Positions 11,901-19,494 are shown, counted from the first letter of the stretch. The stretch is 64,000 bases of DNA from Lachnospiraceae bacterium XPB1003 (GCA_900102065.1 FMVK01000002.1:367789-431788), one strand, 5' to 3'. Notes: a model not told the origin generated them from the letters alone. Numbers and translations are program-made.

Positions 11901-11984
11901 CTTATTCGAAATATCCTTACCGGAAATTGTCCTGTCGGAAGTCTTATTTCCGGAAGTTCCCTTTTTCTTGTTATCTACAGCCAT
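5940..11984 (-). CDS. Giant cell-wall-anchored LRR surface protein (2014 aa)
   Basis: Likely adhesin or binding protein on the cell wall. Order of parts: residues 1-70 lysine-rich with DKK(F/S)S-type repeats; a hydrophobic export segment at about 72-92; an extracellular region with many LRR_5 repeats from about 380 to 1240; two Listeria-Bacteroides-type beta repeats at about 1248-1408 (YKVQFYNDDG and FTLTFYDDAG); two related helical repeats at about 1413-1540 and 1555-1681; a bacterial repeat domain at about 1705-1773 (FDRW, IMPTHDVKVTATY); an Asn/Gly/Ser linker; a beta domain; and a sorting signal TPKTGD near 1970 followed by a hydrophobic stretch and a basic tail. GGAGGAG supports the start. 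The class B sortase gene directly precedes it. Confidence 0.92.
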   Translation of the reverse strand: MAVDNKKKGTSGNKTSDRTISGKDISNKKAVDKKFSDKKFSDKKSSDKKSPDKNVLPKKASGKKKFAKGTVRKAVAGVLLASSLFVAAIPADKSGVGKAGTDSMISYDTRKTNASNGDFSPGKDSANVDIASILNKSGKAIYNSFVITGSGSGLKISREYFYYLDKINDETVPIISGYNTNIGGTQLDLDFLYIYDFVNPSAFTSYKTSKIDVIDYELDTSPYATDADSKKYIDFFTTYFSDEYSSWKSNFDDAYAEYKTKVEDAGGTPLSTVDVTVSDIAAEVTEHRIENFHKKGDELSEEQCSQIYCNDTSNKSAGGLSLKGCSIVSATKASTDEYLYAYVGEGNSTITGKLPSGTSVFLVKGDSNTANCDDDGFRYLNKMEPMAISAEAFCDATSVATVTVGRNIRYIGDDAFNISKSSSTSTTNLETLDLKGVSYIGNRVFYGCTNLKNVDFNDSTARIGKEAFYNCTSITDLTIPTVTTDIGFGAFANCTSLKNLNMEGNNTNDFTIGEFAFYNCNSLTSINFPDDKTALGYGCFAIDSGSDSLDTFTFPENIYDYVSSTSTGSTPEYGSEAIGDFILCGRRSLHKVVFPAYGSTETEIIPANTFNGCLNLQRVCLGAETANGQKTTSCSFVEFDPAIFDQITDATFAVCGPQNNSVTPSQVASPRECTWETYTSENPYVPYIYYDNDGTEHYEVGMGDYRYDLKTDTSNKTAEIVSCSLKNNSVSEIPELIVPSEVGDYSVTSLKDNALDPIKDKVVKVDFGDTLKSVGANIFSGDTKLVEATFGPAIESVGAGAFEDCTNLRHVYWEKPSDLSAMAAIPGDAFYTKGDKLYFHGEIDNGYAPFAYAMGNNKINSSSVRICYVETAPKNLYVVHNDTLGNVLIDYPHYADLSDATRTAFESGGYGSLNDDQKKELDASRMLVLPKGIQSVDVKKFVETDSINSRYIDNSTPVFGSGTTRLKVYSSETKNNSVVPGLFSGYMDETTEVNKDTANGSFSETRGNDWILRVEMPGVKELPDACFDSCERLTSILISDNCQAIGDEAFKDCSALGVIDTTDSTKFSSEKAILYGKNSNGYELITCLPGRGNRPNENAELIGGSKTVDTTNDPLLAQVTSIKPGAFINCLYLTTVDLSASGAEDIPEDCFSGCTSLGTVKLPATTGSIGPRAFDDKKTGSLVVNLPSRSVNFSDSAFDTDTPDIKVYTYNDGSVWKYKPSGYSQVSSSKEKVVFNNTDGNEFTLLPLGLTYKVQFYNDDGTKYGKEFTVEAGGSISDENMPSNPVAKAQDNISLGRTVFDYWYWMDEDGNKVTDYRAWTNISQDRDIKPQFSTPEEKTFTLTFYDDAGNVFGTPQKVKYGGSGEYPDEEPKPALPEHAGWTFSFWSPQTTSSVKNVTEDRTWIAVFKSNDKVSQETIKSDATDLKSVANNMASSPTLDNLKAMINKYNKVIDDSANPANDVSGEVIKAIADMKGDVKDAKDQLKAVGITIKDDGTLALDDAAFNAADENAKKAAANIAADVSADAKKIVDAATATATAKSGNPDNSNTGTKISDKGLQDDAKSLADAAGKATSPINYEKLHDLLEKYNDVITDANAVGKDYPDSVRKAIDELKNDTKDAKDKLKAAGITINEDGTLSMVDKAAFDEIDQKAKDALADWTKEVKKDADDIKKKAEEAKASSATTPAATAKASAAASSSVAASPSASGYNAIVENGAGSGSYEAGKVVTITAYAAPDGKVFDRWTTSNSDIGFSDPYNASTTFIMPTHDVKVTATYKTPSASSNNAGTNNNNNNSGNNNSGNSGSGSGNSASRSGGNGNTEVRITTEAIDNNNKNLGFAEVEGSTDNFVIKVTDSAEASAAVESALRDKYGADFDHVKFVAFDISLYDSTGTQKVANADDLAVNITLPLPDDLVSYAGNNKVGVVVNGVLEDKRPTFTTIDGVPCIKFTGTHFSPYTIYVDTENVVRGVYDETPKTGDGVSPKWFLSAGMMSLSCVLFLWKDKKKPVKKAAATRR

Positions 11985-12093
11985 TTTAATCTCCTCCGCC
12001 GGTCATTATTTGATCCGATAGCAGTGATCATAAAAACCCGTTATATATTTCGGCATATTATCTTTAAATATTTAGCGGGAAAATCCTCATAAA

Positions 12094-12978
12094 TCATTTG
12101 ATCTTTTTGGCAACAACCACAAATCTGCCGTTTTCTTCCTTATAATCACAGGTCGAAAGTGTAAGGAGCTTGTCGCCCCTGACAGCCGTAACGCCCGTAT
12201 CATAATAGCTCGCACCCTTCATCTCATTCATATAAGAATTGAATTCCTGATCGGAATCCGTATCGATGAATTCGTAATATTTGAAATTTACATCCGTTTC
12301 ATCATAGACCCTCGAACGAAAGGCATACATAACCTGATAAGTACCTTCCTCATAAATCGTATCAAATGTTATGGTGGGATGCTTTTTGTAATAACTCTCT
12401 GATTCATAATCCGAAAGAGATGAAAACATCCTTCCGCTGGTCAGATGATGTCCGTATATTATGTAATTATCATTTCCATGAACTGCATCACACTTGCTGT
12501 CCAGGAAAAGGCAGCCAGCCTTATCGTCCTTCCTGTCAAAATTATGAGACAGATAATATTCATTATCATCTGCCTGCATGACAGGATAGTCTATAACAGT
12601 GTCTGGAATCTTTATCCAGCCTATAAGATCCCTGTTGGAATTATATAATGTCCTGTATTTTTCAAGCACATCAGGCGTAACTTCATCGTTATCTTTCTGC
12701 GACAGGCTGGCGATATATCCAGCCCCGCTGTCCTTGTCCATATTGGATAAAGCATCGGATCCGACCAGATCCGACAATTCATCAAAACGTCCTCCCGACT
12801 TTGATGAAGTGGCATAGTAAAATCCGAAATAGCCAAGACTCCCCACAGCAATAAGCGCCAAAAAGCCGATGAGGAGCTTTCTCCTCTTTTCAGCCTTTTC
12901 CATCTCTATCCTGATAAGAGTCTGCATCCTGGAATCATAATCCTCCAGGTTCTTCTTTTCGGTGTTTTTATCAGTCAT
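12094..12978 (-). CDS. srtB: Class B sortase
   Basis: Membrane-bound transpeptidase that attaches surface proteins to peptidoglycan. Residues 36-57 form a single N-terminal transmembrane anchor. The catalytic domain shows the class B pattern WIKIPDTVIDYPVMQ, the histidine in YIIYGHH (177), the cysteine in TLSTC (277) and an arginine eight residues later (285). Length of 294 is normal. It is transcribed first, with the TPKTG-bearing giant LRR protein 109 bases downstream, so that protein is the obvious substrate. Clostridial class B sortases are known to accept (S/P)PxTG motifs, close to TPKTG; the pairing itself is inference. Confidence 0.93.
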   Translation of the reverse strand: MTDKNTEKKNLEDYDSRMQTLIRIEMEKAEKRRKLLIGFLALIAVGSLGYFGFYYATSSKSGGRFDELSDLVGSDALSNMDKDSGAGYIASLSQKDNDEVTPDVLEKYRTLYNSNRDLIGWIKIPDTVIDYPVMQADDNEYYLSHNFDRKDDKAGCLFLDSKCDAVHGNDNYIIYGHHLTSGRMFSSLSDYESESYYKKHPTITFDTIYEEGTYQVMYAFRSRVYDETDVNFKYYEFIDTDSDQEFNSYMNEMKGASYYDTGVTAVRGDKLLTLSTCDYKEENGRFVVVAKKIK

Positions 12979-13050
12979 ATAAAACCAAACAAAACGTCCT
13001 GCCAGTAAAAAGCAAAACGTACATTCTGATTTACATAATACAACAAGTAT

Positions 13051-13079
13051 ATTTTACTTGTATCGGGCTTATTTTTCAA
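13051..13079 (-). promoter_or_regulatory. Promoter of the sortase / LRR operon
   Basis: TTGAAA (13074-13079), a 17-base spacer and TAAAAT (13051-13056) on the minus strand. The -35 box begins immediately past the terminator of the upstream EF-G-like gene, and the predicted start leaves a leader of about 65 bases before the sortase ATG. Confidence 0.6.
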
Positions 13080-13083
13080 GAAG

Positions 13084-13125
13084 TTAAAAAGCGACGCAAG
13101 ACATTTGACTGTCCCGCGCCGCTTT
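13084..13125 (-). terminator. Rho-independent terminator after the EF-G-like gene
   Basis: On the minus strand a 16-base-pair stem (GC-rich base, arms 13110-13125 and 13088-13103, three G-U pairs) with loop GTCAAA is followed by TTTTTAA. It lies 28 bases past the stop of the EF-G-like gene. Confidence 0.85.
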
Positions 13126-13152
13126 ACATTTTTACCTATTCAATATCTGTCG

Positions 13153-15246
13153 TTACTCTTCTTTATTATCAGCTGCAACAGCTTCGGCTCTTGCCTTGAC
13201 TTCAGCTTCCTGAACATCGGAAGGAGCCTGCTCATAGCGGTTGAACTCATAAGAATAATCGCCTCTTCCGCCCGTCATGGATCTGAGGTCCGTACAGTAT
13301 CCCTTAAGGCAGGATGTGGGGATCTCAGCCTCAACCAGAGTCTTTCCCTGACCTATAGGATTCATTCCCATGACACGGCCTCTGCGCTTATTAAGGTCGC
13401 TCATGATATCTCCGGTAAAACTGTCAGGTATAGTAACCTTAAGTGTTGATATAGGCTCGAGAAGAATGGGACCTGCCTCCATGAATCCCTTTTTGAAAGC
13501 TTCTCTTGCCGCAGTCTTGAATGCCATTTCCGAAGAATCAACCGGATGATAGGATCCGTCATAAAGAATGGCCTTAACACCCACTACAGGATAAGCTGCA
13601 AGAGGACCTCTGGACATGGACTCCGCAATTCCCTTTTCAACAGCCGGGAAATATGTCTTCGGAACGGATCCGCCGACAACTTCCTGCTCGAATACATAAG
13701 GAGTCTCCAGATCTCCCGAAGATTCGAATTTCATCTTAACATGACCGTACTGGCCATGGCCACCGGTCTGCTTTTTATATTTGAATTCCACATCGGATTT
13801 CTTCTTGATCGTTTCTTTATAAGCAACCTTGGGATCCGAAAGCTCTATCTCAATGTTGTACTGATCCTTAAGTTTGGAAGCAACAACATCTAACTGCATA
13901 TCCCCTATACCGTAAAGGAGTGTCTGCCTGTTTTCTCCGTCGTTAACATTGCGAAGCGTCAGATCCTCATGCCCCATTTTCTGGAGAGCTTGCGAAAGCT
14001 TGTCCACATCAGCCTTATTCTTTGGCTTATACCGTTTGCATGTATACGGAGTGGAAAGCTGTGTCTTACCAAACTGAATGGTATTCGCTCTTGTAGAAAG
14101 AGTATTACCCGTTCTGGCAGCTGTAAGTTTGGCGATAGCTCCTATATCTCCGGCATGAAGCTCTTTGATCTCTGTAGCTTTTGATCCGCAAAGGATATAA
14201 AGCTTAGATACCTTTTCTTCTATGTCCTTATCTTTGTTATAGATCACATCATCAGCCTTGAATACGCCGCTCATAACCTTTATAAGTGAGTATTTTCCGA
14301 TGAAAGGATCAACGATGGTCTTCCAGATATAAGCGCTCTTGGGTTTGGAAAAATCATAATCTGCCTGGAAGATCTCGTTAGTCTTAAGCGATACACCGGC
14401 AGCCTTTCTGATGGTAGGCGGCGGGCAAAGCTTAACGATATCATCCATAAGCGCAAATGTTCCCTGGCAAAGAAGATTGGATCCCATGGAAATAGGATAG
14501 ATCTCATTGTTATTAACACTTATCCTGAGCGCTGCACGTACCTCATCTTCCGAGAAGGTCTCTCCCGCAAAGTACCTGTCCATCATATCTTCGCTGGTCT
14601 CGGCAACCGCTTCCATAAGTATATCGTGATATTTATCCAAATATTCCTTTGCATAATCAGGCATATCACATTCCTGAACATCCTTGCCTACCCACTTTTG
14701 TGCCTTCCCTGAAATGACATTAACGTAGCCCACAAATTTTTCATTTTCTCTTATAGGGAAATGAAGAGGTGCTATCTTCTTCCCGTATTTCTCAGTAAGA
14801 TCTTCAACAACCTTCCTGAAGGATGCATTATCCAGATCCATATCGGTAACATAGAACATTCTGGGAAGTCCGAATTTCTCACACAGATCCCATGCTTTCT
14901 CTGTACCTACTTCAATACCCGCCTTACCGGATACAACGATTATCGCAGCTCCGGCAGCAGAACATGCTTCTTCTGCTTCGCCTACAAAATCAAACATTCC
15001 CGGAGCATCCATGAGATTGATCTTTGCCCCTTCCCATTCAAGCGGTATAACGCTGGTTGTAAGAGAGATCTTTCTCTTCTGCTCTTCCTTGGTGAAATCA
15101 GAAATGGTACTTCCGTCCTCGACGCTGCCCATACGATTGGTAAGTCCCGCAAGATAAGCCATGGACTCAGCCAGTGACGTCTTACCGGCCCCGCTGTGGC
15201 CAAGCAAAACAACGTTTCGGATCTTGTCTGTCGTATAAACGTTCAT
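13153..15246 (-). CDS. EF-G-like translational GTPase (paralogue of elongation factor G)
   Basis: The 697-residue protein has the EF-G domain order: GTP-binding domain, EF-Tu-like domain II, and domains III-V ending in the usual C-terminus (domain IV region RGRVMGMNPIG). The GTPase motifs differ from standard EF-G: P-loop GHSGAGKTS at 16-24, G3 DAPGMFDF at 80-87 where EF-G has DTPGHVDF, so the catalytic histidine is absent, and G4 TDMD at 134-137 in place of NKMD. This is the family usually annotated elongation factor G-like or FusA2, and the true fusA is probably elsewhere. Its role is unsettled. Start has GAGGAGGA eight bases upstream. It appears monocistronic. Confidence 0.9.
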   Translation of the reverse strand: MNVYTTDKIRNVVLLGHSGAGKTSLAESMAYLAGLTNRMGSVEDGSTISDFTKEEQKRKISLTTSVIPLEWEGAKINLMDAPGMFDFVGEAEEACSAAGAAIIVVSGKAGIEVGTEKAWDLCEKFGLPRMFYVTDMDLDNASFRKVVEDLTEKYGKKIAPLHFPIRENEKFVGYVNVISGKAQKWVGKDVQECDMPDYAKEYLDKYHDILMEAVAETSEDMMDRYFAGETFSEDEVRAALRISVNNNEIYPISMGSNLLCQGTFALMDDIVKLCPPPTIRKAAGVSLKTNEIFQADYDFSKPKSAYIWKTIVDPFIGKYSLIKVMSGVFKADDVIYNKDKDIEEKVSKLYILCGSKATEIKELHAGDIGAIAKLTAARTGNTLSTRANTIQFGKTQLSTPYTCKRYKPKNKADVDKLSQALQKMGHEDLTLRNVNDGENRQTLLYGIGDMQLDVVASKLKDQYNIEIELSDPKVAYKETIKKKSDVEFKYKKQTGGHGQYGHVKMKFESSGDLETPYVFEQEVVGGSVPKTYFPAVEKGIAESMSRGPLAAYPVVGVKAILYDGSYHPVDSSEMAFKTAAREAFKKGFMEAGPILLEPISTLKVTIPDSFTGDIMSDLNKRRGRVMGMNPIGQGKTLVEAEIPTSCLKGYCTDLRSMTGGRGDYSYEFNRYEQAPSDVQEAEVKARAEAVAADNKEE

Positions 15247-15378
15247 GTTCTGTCCTCCTCGGGTATAATTTTGCAGATTGGTAATAATGACAATATAAAT
15301 ATGGCTTTCTGCATCAAGTCCTTGTTAATTTTAACAGATATCCGGTGTATTCTCAATGTTTATATGTGCATTTTCTTC

Positions 15379-15411
15379 AAACAAAAAACCGGGGAGAACA
15401 TTTCTCCCCGG
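15379..15411 (-). terminator. Strong rho-independent terminator
   Basis: CCGGGGAGAA paired with TTCTCCCCGG around a four-base loop (15389-15411), followed on the minus strand by TTTTTTGT. It would end the lipoprotein / membrane protein transcript, with a 3' region of about 170 bases. Confidence 0.85.
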
Positions 15412-15581
15412 AAAAGTTTTACTTTGATATTTTTTCTTTTTTTCGAATGAAACGTCTTGCTTTTATCTTTCGATCTTTAACACGACACAAAGCGAGAAAT
15501 GACGTGTTTACTGACCGGACAATGATGTCTACCCCCGACAGAACTGCTTATTTAAGCATTTTATTCCATTCGGAGAGGTGA
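15412..15581. other. Unexplained 170-base region between a stop codon and a terminator
   Basis: Part of the 335-base stretch 15247-15581 without a gene. 15247-15378 would hold the upstream region of the EF-G-like gene (its ribosome binding site is at about 15253-15262). 15412-15581 is transcribed as the 3' tail of the membrane-protein gene. I find no convincing reading frame with a ribosome binding site and do not recognise an RNA family; a short stem TGCTTA/TAAGCA is present near 15550. Confidence 0.3.
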
Positions 15582-16955
15582 TCACTTACCGGAAAAGCGC
15601 TTTTTGATCCCGAACACGGCATTTTTTGCCGCATTCTTTACGTTTTCTTTTTTCTGATCCTGCTCAGCTTTTTTCCTGTCCTTAACTATCTGATAGTCAG
15701 GCAGGCCCAAACGTTCAAGTAATTCCTCAAATCTGTCTGCATATTCGGAGCTGAATATAAGCTCAAAGGTTTTATCTTCGGAAAGTATCCTTGTAAATCT
15801 GAAGTCCTTCTGAAGGTAAAGCTCTTTTTTGTAGGTATTGATCGATTCAAGAGTGATCTCATCGGGCTTTTTAAACATGTGAGTCCTGATAAGACATATA
15901 CCCGGGTTTCTGTCCACAAGCCAGAGAAGTTCACGCTTTTTGACTAATTTCCCATGCCCCCTCATTGAGAAGATGGGAACAGCCATGGTAATATCGTGAT
16001 AAACCTTGGAAACGGATTTGGGGAACTTTTTATGTATAAGCCTCGAAGGTTCTCTTTTTCTGAACAGCTTCTTAAGTATCGGCCCCGCATATATATGCGT
16101 GTAATATATGCTAAGTCTTGTAAGATATTTAAAAAGGAAAAAGCAGGCCACAAGTATCAGGATACTCAGGATAAGACTGATCACAGGCGCAAAGATCTGA
16201 AGCAGTATCAGGAAGAAATGTAAAATCCCCTTTCCTATCTGACCTATAACGCCTGTTCCGGGAGCCGGAGCCATCGCCAGTATGAATTCAACAGCATCCA
16301 TACAGGTATGGACAATCATATATATCAATACATTGATGACTGCACAAAGGATCGCAATAATGATGAGTGCGACATAGGTTCCCGCCGTAACATAATTCTT
16401 ATCTCCACCCGCGGCTTCCACAACCTGCGAATTTGCAACAGGGAGTAAAGACAGAGCAACTATAGCGATATACCCCATTATATCTTCAAGCTTATCAAGG
16501 GAAACTTCCGATACTGCCTTAGCAGCAGCTATAGATCTCAGAATATACAAAGTAACGGTTATGATAGTCAGTATCACCGCCGCAGTCGGATTTGCTATAG
16601 GCAGAGTCTGCGCTGTCCTGATAAAAGGTACTTTATCAAGGAAAGAAGCCGTATTTTCAAGCCACTCCGTACCTTTGAAGTAAATATCCGCATTCTCAAC
16701 AGTCCCTATCACCGAAAGAGCCGCCATAGTGGCAGTGGGATTTACAGACTGCGTAACAGCAGTGGAAAACATGCCCGTGTAATACTCCGCATTGGTAGCA
16801 AGAGTATTATTAACCTGCATTTCAACATCTCCCGATGAATGTACCAAATGCATATCGGAAAAAACCGTTGCTGTTACCATAATGATTAGAATGGATATGC
16901 CAAGCAGGATCCTGCTTCTGATATCATCATACATATCTTTGTTTTTTTTCATCAT
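15582..16955 (-). CDS. Polytopic membrane protein of unknown function
   Basis: No family recognised. The protein has an N-terminal hydrophobic segment, an extracytoplasmic stretch of about 70 residues, four or more further membrane spans between about residues 100 and 275, and a basic cytoplasmic C-terminal domain of about 180 residues. An ATG at 16965-16967 overlaps the stop of the lipoprotein gene as ATGA, but the GAGGGTGG just after it fits better as ribosome binding site for the tandem ATGs at 16950-16955, so I place the start there. Either way translation is coupled to the lipoprotein. The two may form an envelope complex; this is inference from coupling only. Confidence 0.7.
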   Translation of the reverse strand: MMKKNKDMYDDIRSRILLGISILIIMVTATVFSDMHLVHSSGDVEMQVNNTLATNAEYYTGMFSTAVTQSVNPTATMAALSVIGTVENADIYFKGTEWLENTASFLDKVPFIRTAQTLPIANPTAAVILTIITVTLYILRSIAAAKAVSEVSLDKLEDIMGYIAIVALSLLPVANSQVVEAAGGDKNYVTAGTYVALIIIAILCAVINVLIYMIVHTCMDAVEFILAMAPAPGTGVIGQIGKGILHFFLILLQIFAPVISLILSILILVACFFLFKYLTRLSIYYTHIYAGPILKKLFRKREPSRLIHKKFPKSVSKVYHDITMAVPIFSMRGHGKLVKKRELLWLVDRNPGICLIRTHMFKKPDEITLESINTYKKELYLQKDFRFTRILSEDKTFELIFSSEYADRFEELLERLGLPDYQIVKDRKKAEQDQKKENVKNAAKNAVFGIKKRFSGK

Positions 16956-16963
16956 GACCACCC

Positions 16964-18865
16964 TCATTTCAGTTCAAAGCCCAATTCATCATATGTAAAG
17001 AATATTTCAATAAATCCTGCGGCATAAGAGCCCATTTCATAAGGATAATAATACATGTATACGCCATCTTCCACAAATTCGAAATTACCGCTGTTTACAT
17101 CGGAAGAATCATATGCCTGCCGGTATACTTCATCAGGATCCTGTGCAAAATAAGGTGATGCATATTCATCATATGAATTATAATCATCCCTTGTCTTCTC
17201 CGCAGCAAGTTCCTTAAAGTCTTCATCTGTTCCGGGATAAAGATCAGCAAATGTAACCGACTCTCCTGTCCTCATATCAAACAGATCCTGTGATCTCGAA
17301 GGATATCCGTGAGCGCCACCGCCATACCAGTATCCATCATAATCAATATACAGGTAATCTTTCCCAATAATACCGACCTTACTTACTTTTTCATCGATAG
17401 TCTCATGATATTCATCGGGATACTCAAGGTGATATTCGCATGCATCCTGTTCCAATTCGGTAGTATCCATATCATAATAAGAAACGTTATTATTAAACGC
17501 TTCATCAAGTTTTTCATTTATCTTTGCAGCATTTTCATAACCATCATCCAGAACAAATTTCTCTATGTAATAGGATTCCAAAACAGTACCGCAATAAGGG
17601 CAGATAATTTCTCCGCTTTTGTATTCTACAGAGCCGTGATCAAAAGCAGTGATCTCATTGACCGCAAACCCTGTATCCTTAAGATCCGTTCCGTTTTCGA
17701 TATCAACGCTGACCCAATTGACGCAGTTTCCCTCAGGCTTCATATAGTAAGCCCTGCCTCCGCAGATCCTGAATCCCTGAACTCCGGGAGTCAAATTTAT
17801 ACCTGGAACCGATCCTTCCGAATACAATTCTTTAGACTCACCGGTCCCGCAGTCATAACAGTAAACCGAATTATTTAATACACCATATTCTCCTGTATCG
17901 TTAGGCATGTAATAAAACAATTTTCCCTCAATTAACGAAAGCGTATAGATACGTTCGTCTTCGGATACCGGTGTGCTTTTGCCAGTTTTAAGATCATAAA
18001 CATATACGATATAAGAATGATAATCCTCACCGTATTCGCCATAAATGATATGACCGGAATCATATGACTCGATGACCGCGTCGTCATCTAATTCTTCAAA
18101 TTTCTCGCTGTTACCGTCAGCAGTGATCATATAGTATCCATCATCAGCCCTGCCGATAAGATATCCTGCTTTTTCAAGGGATCTGGTATATGAACTGTCA
18201 TAATAATCATAGCATCCGTCAGTGATATAACTTCCGCCGGCCATGTTCTGATACCCTTCCGTCCCCTTTAACAGATCGGCATACTTGCTTGTTTCGGAGA
18301 TAAATTCTGCCCCATCCCCGTCTTTTACAAATACTTTTTCTTCACGGGCGCCGTCCTTTTGAATATCAACATAGAGCTTTCCTTCATAAAAATCTATACT
18401 GTCCAAATACCATCCCGGATCGGTAACAAAAAGCTCCGAATATTCCTTCGTATCGGGATCAAGTGCATAGACCGTTGTCACCGAGTCCCCGGAAGAATAG
18501 TCGGTGTAATCAAAAAACAGGATACCGTCACCGTATTTTTTGAAATTAACTCCACCGTTTTCTTGTCCCTTGGGAATAACATTTTTTAATTCCTCTATAT
18601 CATAAGAGGCACCGGGAGCACCCGAAGCATCAATGGTATAGCAATTTCCCAGATATTCATAAAGATAATCGGATGTGAGGACAACCTCTTTATCATCACC
18701 CTCACCTCCTTCATCTTTATCTTTATCCTTGTCTTTTTTATCCTCTTCCTCAGTATCGGTATCTTCTTCTTTTTCTACTTTGTCTTTTGAGAGATCAAAA
18801 GAACATGCTGTCACCGAAAAAATCATGATACCCGTAAGTAATAAACCCAATAATCGTTTTTTCAT
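16964..18865 (-). CDS. Lipoprotein with C-terminal DUF3298 (RsiV/PdaC-like) domain
   Basis: Secreted, lipid-anchored protein. The ATG at 18863-18865 is chosen because GGAGG lies 8 bases upstream and because the product then starts with a lipoprotein signal peptide, MKKRLLGLLLTG to the lipobox VTAC. An Asp/Glu/Lys-rich spacer follows, then about 370 residues of beta-strand-rich sequence resembling propeller-type repeats (YALDPDTKEYSELF, YVYDLKTGKSTPV), a single CPYC motif, and a DUF3298 domain near the C-terminus (YGGGAHGYPS, DMRTGESVTFADLYPG). DUF3298 occurs in the anti-sigma factor RsiV and in peptidoglycan deacetylases. The true function is unknown. Confidence 0.8.
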   Translation of the reverse strand: MKKRLLGLLLTGIMIFSVTACSFDLSKDKVEKEEDTDTEEEDKKDKDKDKDEGGEGDDKEVVLTSDYLYEYLGNCYTIDASGAPGASYDIEELKNVIPKGQENGGVNFKKYGDGILFFDYTDYSSGDSVTTVYALDPDTKEYSELFVTDPGWYLDSIDFYEGKLYVDIQKDGAREEKVFVKDGDGAEFISETSKYADLLKGTEGYQNMAGGSYITDGCYDYYDSSYTRSLEKAGYLIGRADDGYYMITADGNSEKFEELDDDAVIESYDSGHIIYGEYGEDYHSYIVYVYDLKTGKSTPVSEDERIYTLSLIEGKLFYYMPNDTGEYGVLNNSVYCYDCGTGESKELYSEGSVPGINLTPGVQGFRICGGRAYYMKPEGNCVNWVSVDIENGTDLKDTGFAVNEITAFDHGSVEYKSGEIICPYCGTVLESYYIEKFVLDDGYENAAKINEKLDEAFNNNVSYYDMDTTELEQDACEYHLEYPDEYHETIDEKVSKVGIIGKDYLYIDYDGYWYGGGAHGYPSRSQDLFDMRTGESVTFADLYPGTDEDFKELAAEKTRDDYNSYDEYASPYFAQDPDEVYRQAYDSSDVNSGNFEFVEDGVYMYYYPYEMGSYAAGFIEIFFTYDELGFELK

Positions 18866-18986
18866 TACGGCCTCCTGTTTCAAATCAACCAAATGCCTAT
18901 ATGATAATATAAATCCGGTAAAAAAAATACCTTTATCTCAATTTGTAACGGTGTCAAATCCCGCTGTTTATGATAAACTTAAGGCT

Positions 18987-19466
18987 ATGGCTAAAAAAGA
19001 AAACAAAACAAATGCGATGCGTAAGCTCGACACATTGAAGATCCCTTATAAAATGCATACTTATGAATGCGATGAATTCATAGATGCAGGTCAGATAGCG
19101 GATATGTTAAGTCTTGATCACAATCTGGTCTATAAGACACTTGTGACCCGCGGTCACAGCAAGGCTTATTATGTGTTCGTTCTTCCTATCGACGCAGAGT
19201 TGGATATGAAAAAAGCCGCAAAAAGCGTTGGCGAGAAAAATGTTGAAATGATCCATGTTAAAGAGATCAATGATATTACCGGATATATACGCGGCGGATG
19301 TACCGCCATAGGCATGAAAAAACAGTTTGTTACAAGGATCTCGGAAACAGCAAAAAGTTTAGAGCAAATGATAGTCAGCGGTGGCAGACTCGGAATGCAG
19401 CTGGAGTTAGCTCCTTCAGATCTTGCCAAAGCATCCGGTGCTGAATTTGCAGATATAATCCAATAA
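18987..19466 (+). CDS. ybaK: YbaK/EbsC-type aminoacyl-tRNA deacylase
   Basis: Trans-acting editing enzyme that hydrolyses mischarged Cys-tRNA(Pro). The 159-residue product from the ATG at 18987 matches YbaK in length and motifs: IPYKMHTYE, VYKTLVTRG, VFVLPIDAELDMKKAAK (with the active-site lysine region), YIRGGCTAIGMKKQF and SGGRLGMQLELAP. The open frame extends further upstream but that part is antisense to the lipoprotein gene and has no support. The start has only a weak AAGG close by. tyrA begins 28 bases downstream, so the three plus-strand genes are likely one transcript. Confidence 0.9.
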   Translation: MAKKENKTNAMRKLDTLKIPYKMHTYECDEFIDAGQIADMLSLDHNLVYKTLVTRGHSKAYYVFVLPIDAELDMKKAAKSVGEKNVEMIHVKEINDITGYIRGGCTAIGMKKQFVTRISETAKSLEQMIVSGGRLGMQLELAPSDLAKASGAEFADIIQ

Positions 19467-19494
19467 ACATTTATGATCATTTAAGGATAAACAC

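Noticed and set aside
18675..18986. Long plus-strand reading frame joined in phase to ybaK
   Set aside because: It is antisense to the acidic spacer of the lipoprotein, giving a Ser/Leu-rich shadow product, and the YbaK family start lies at 18987.
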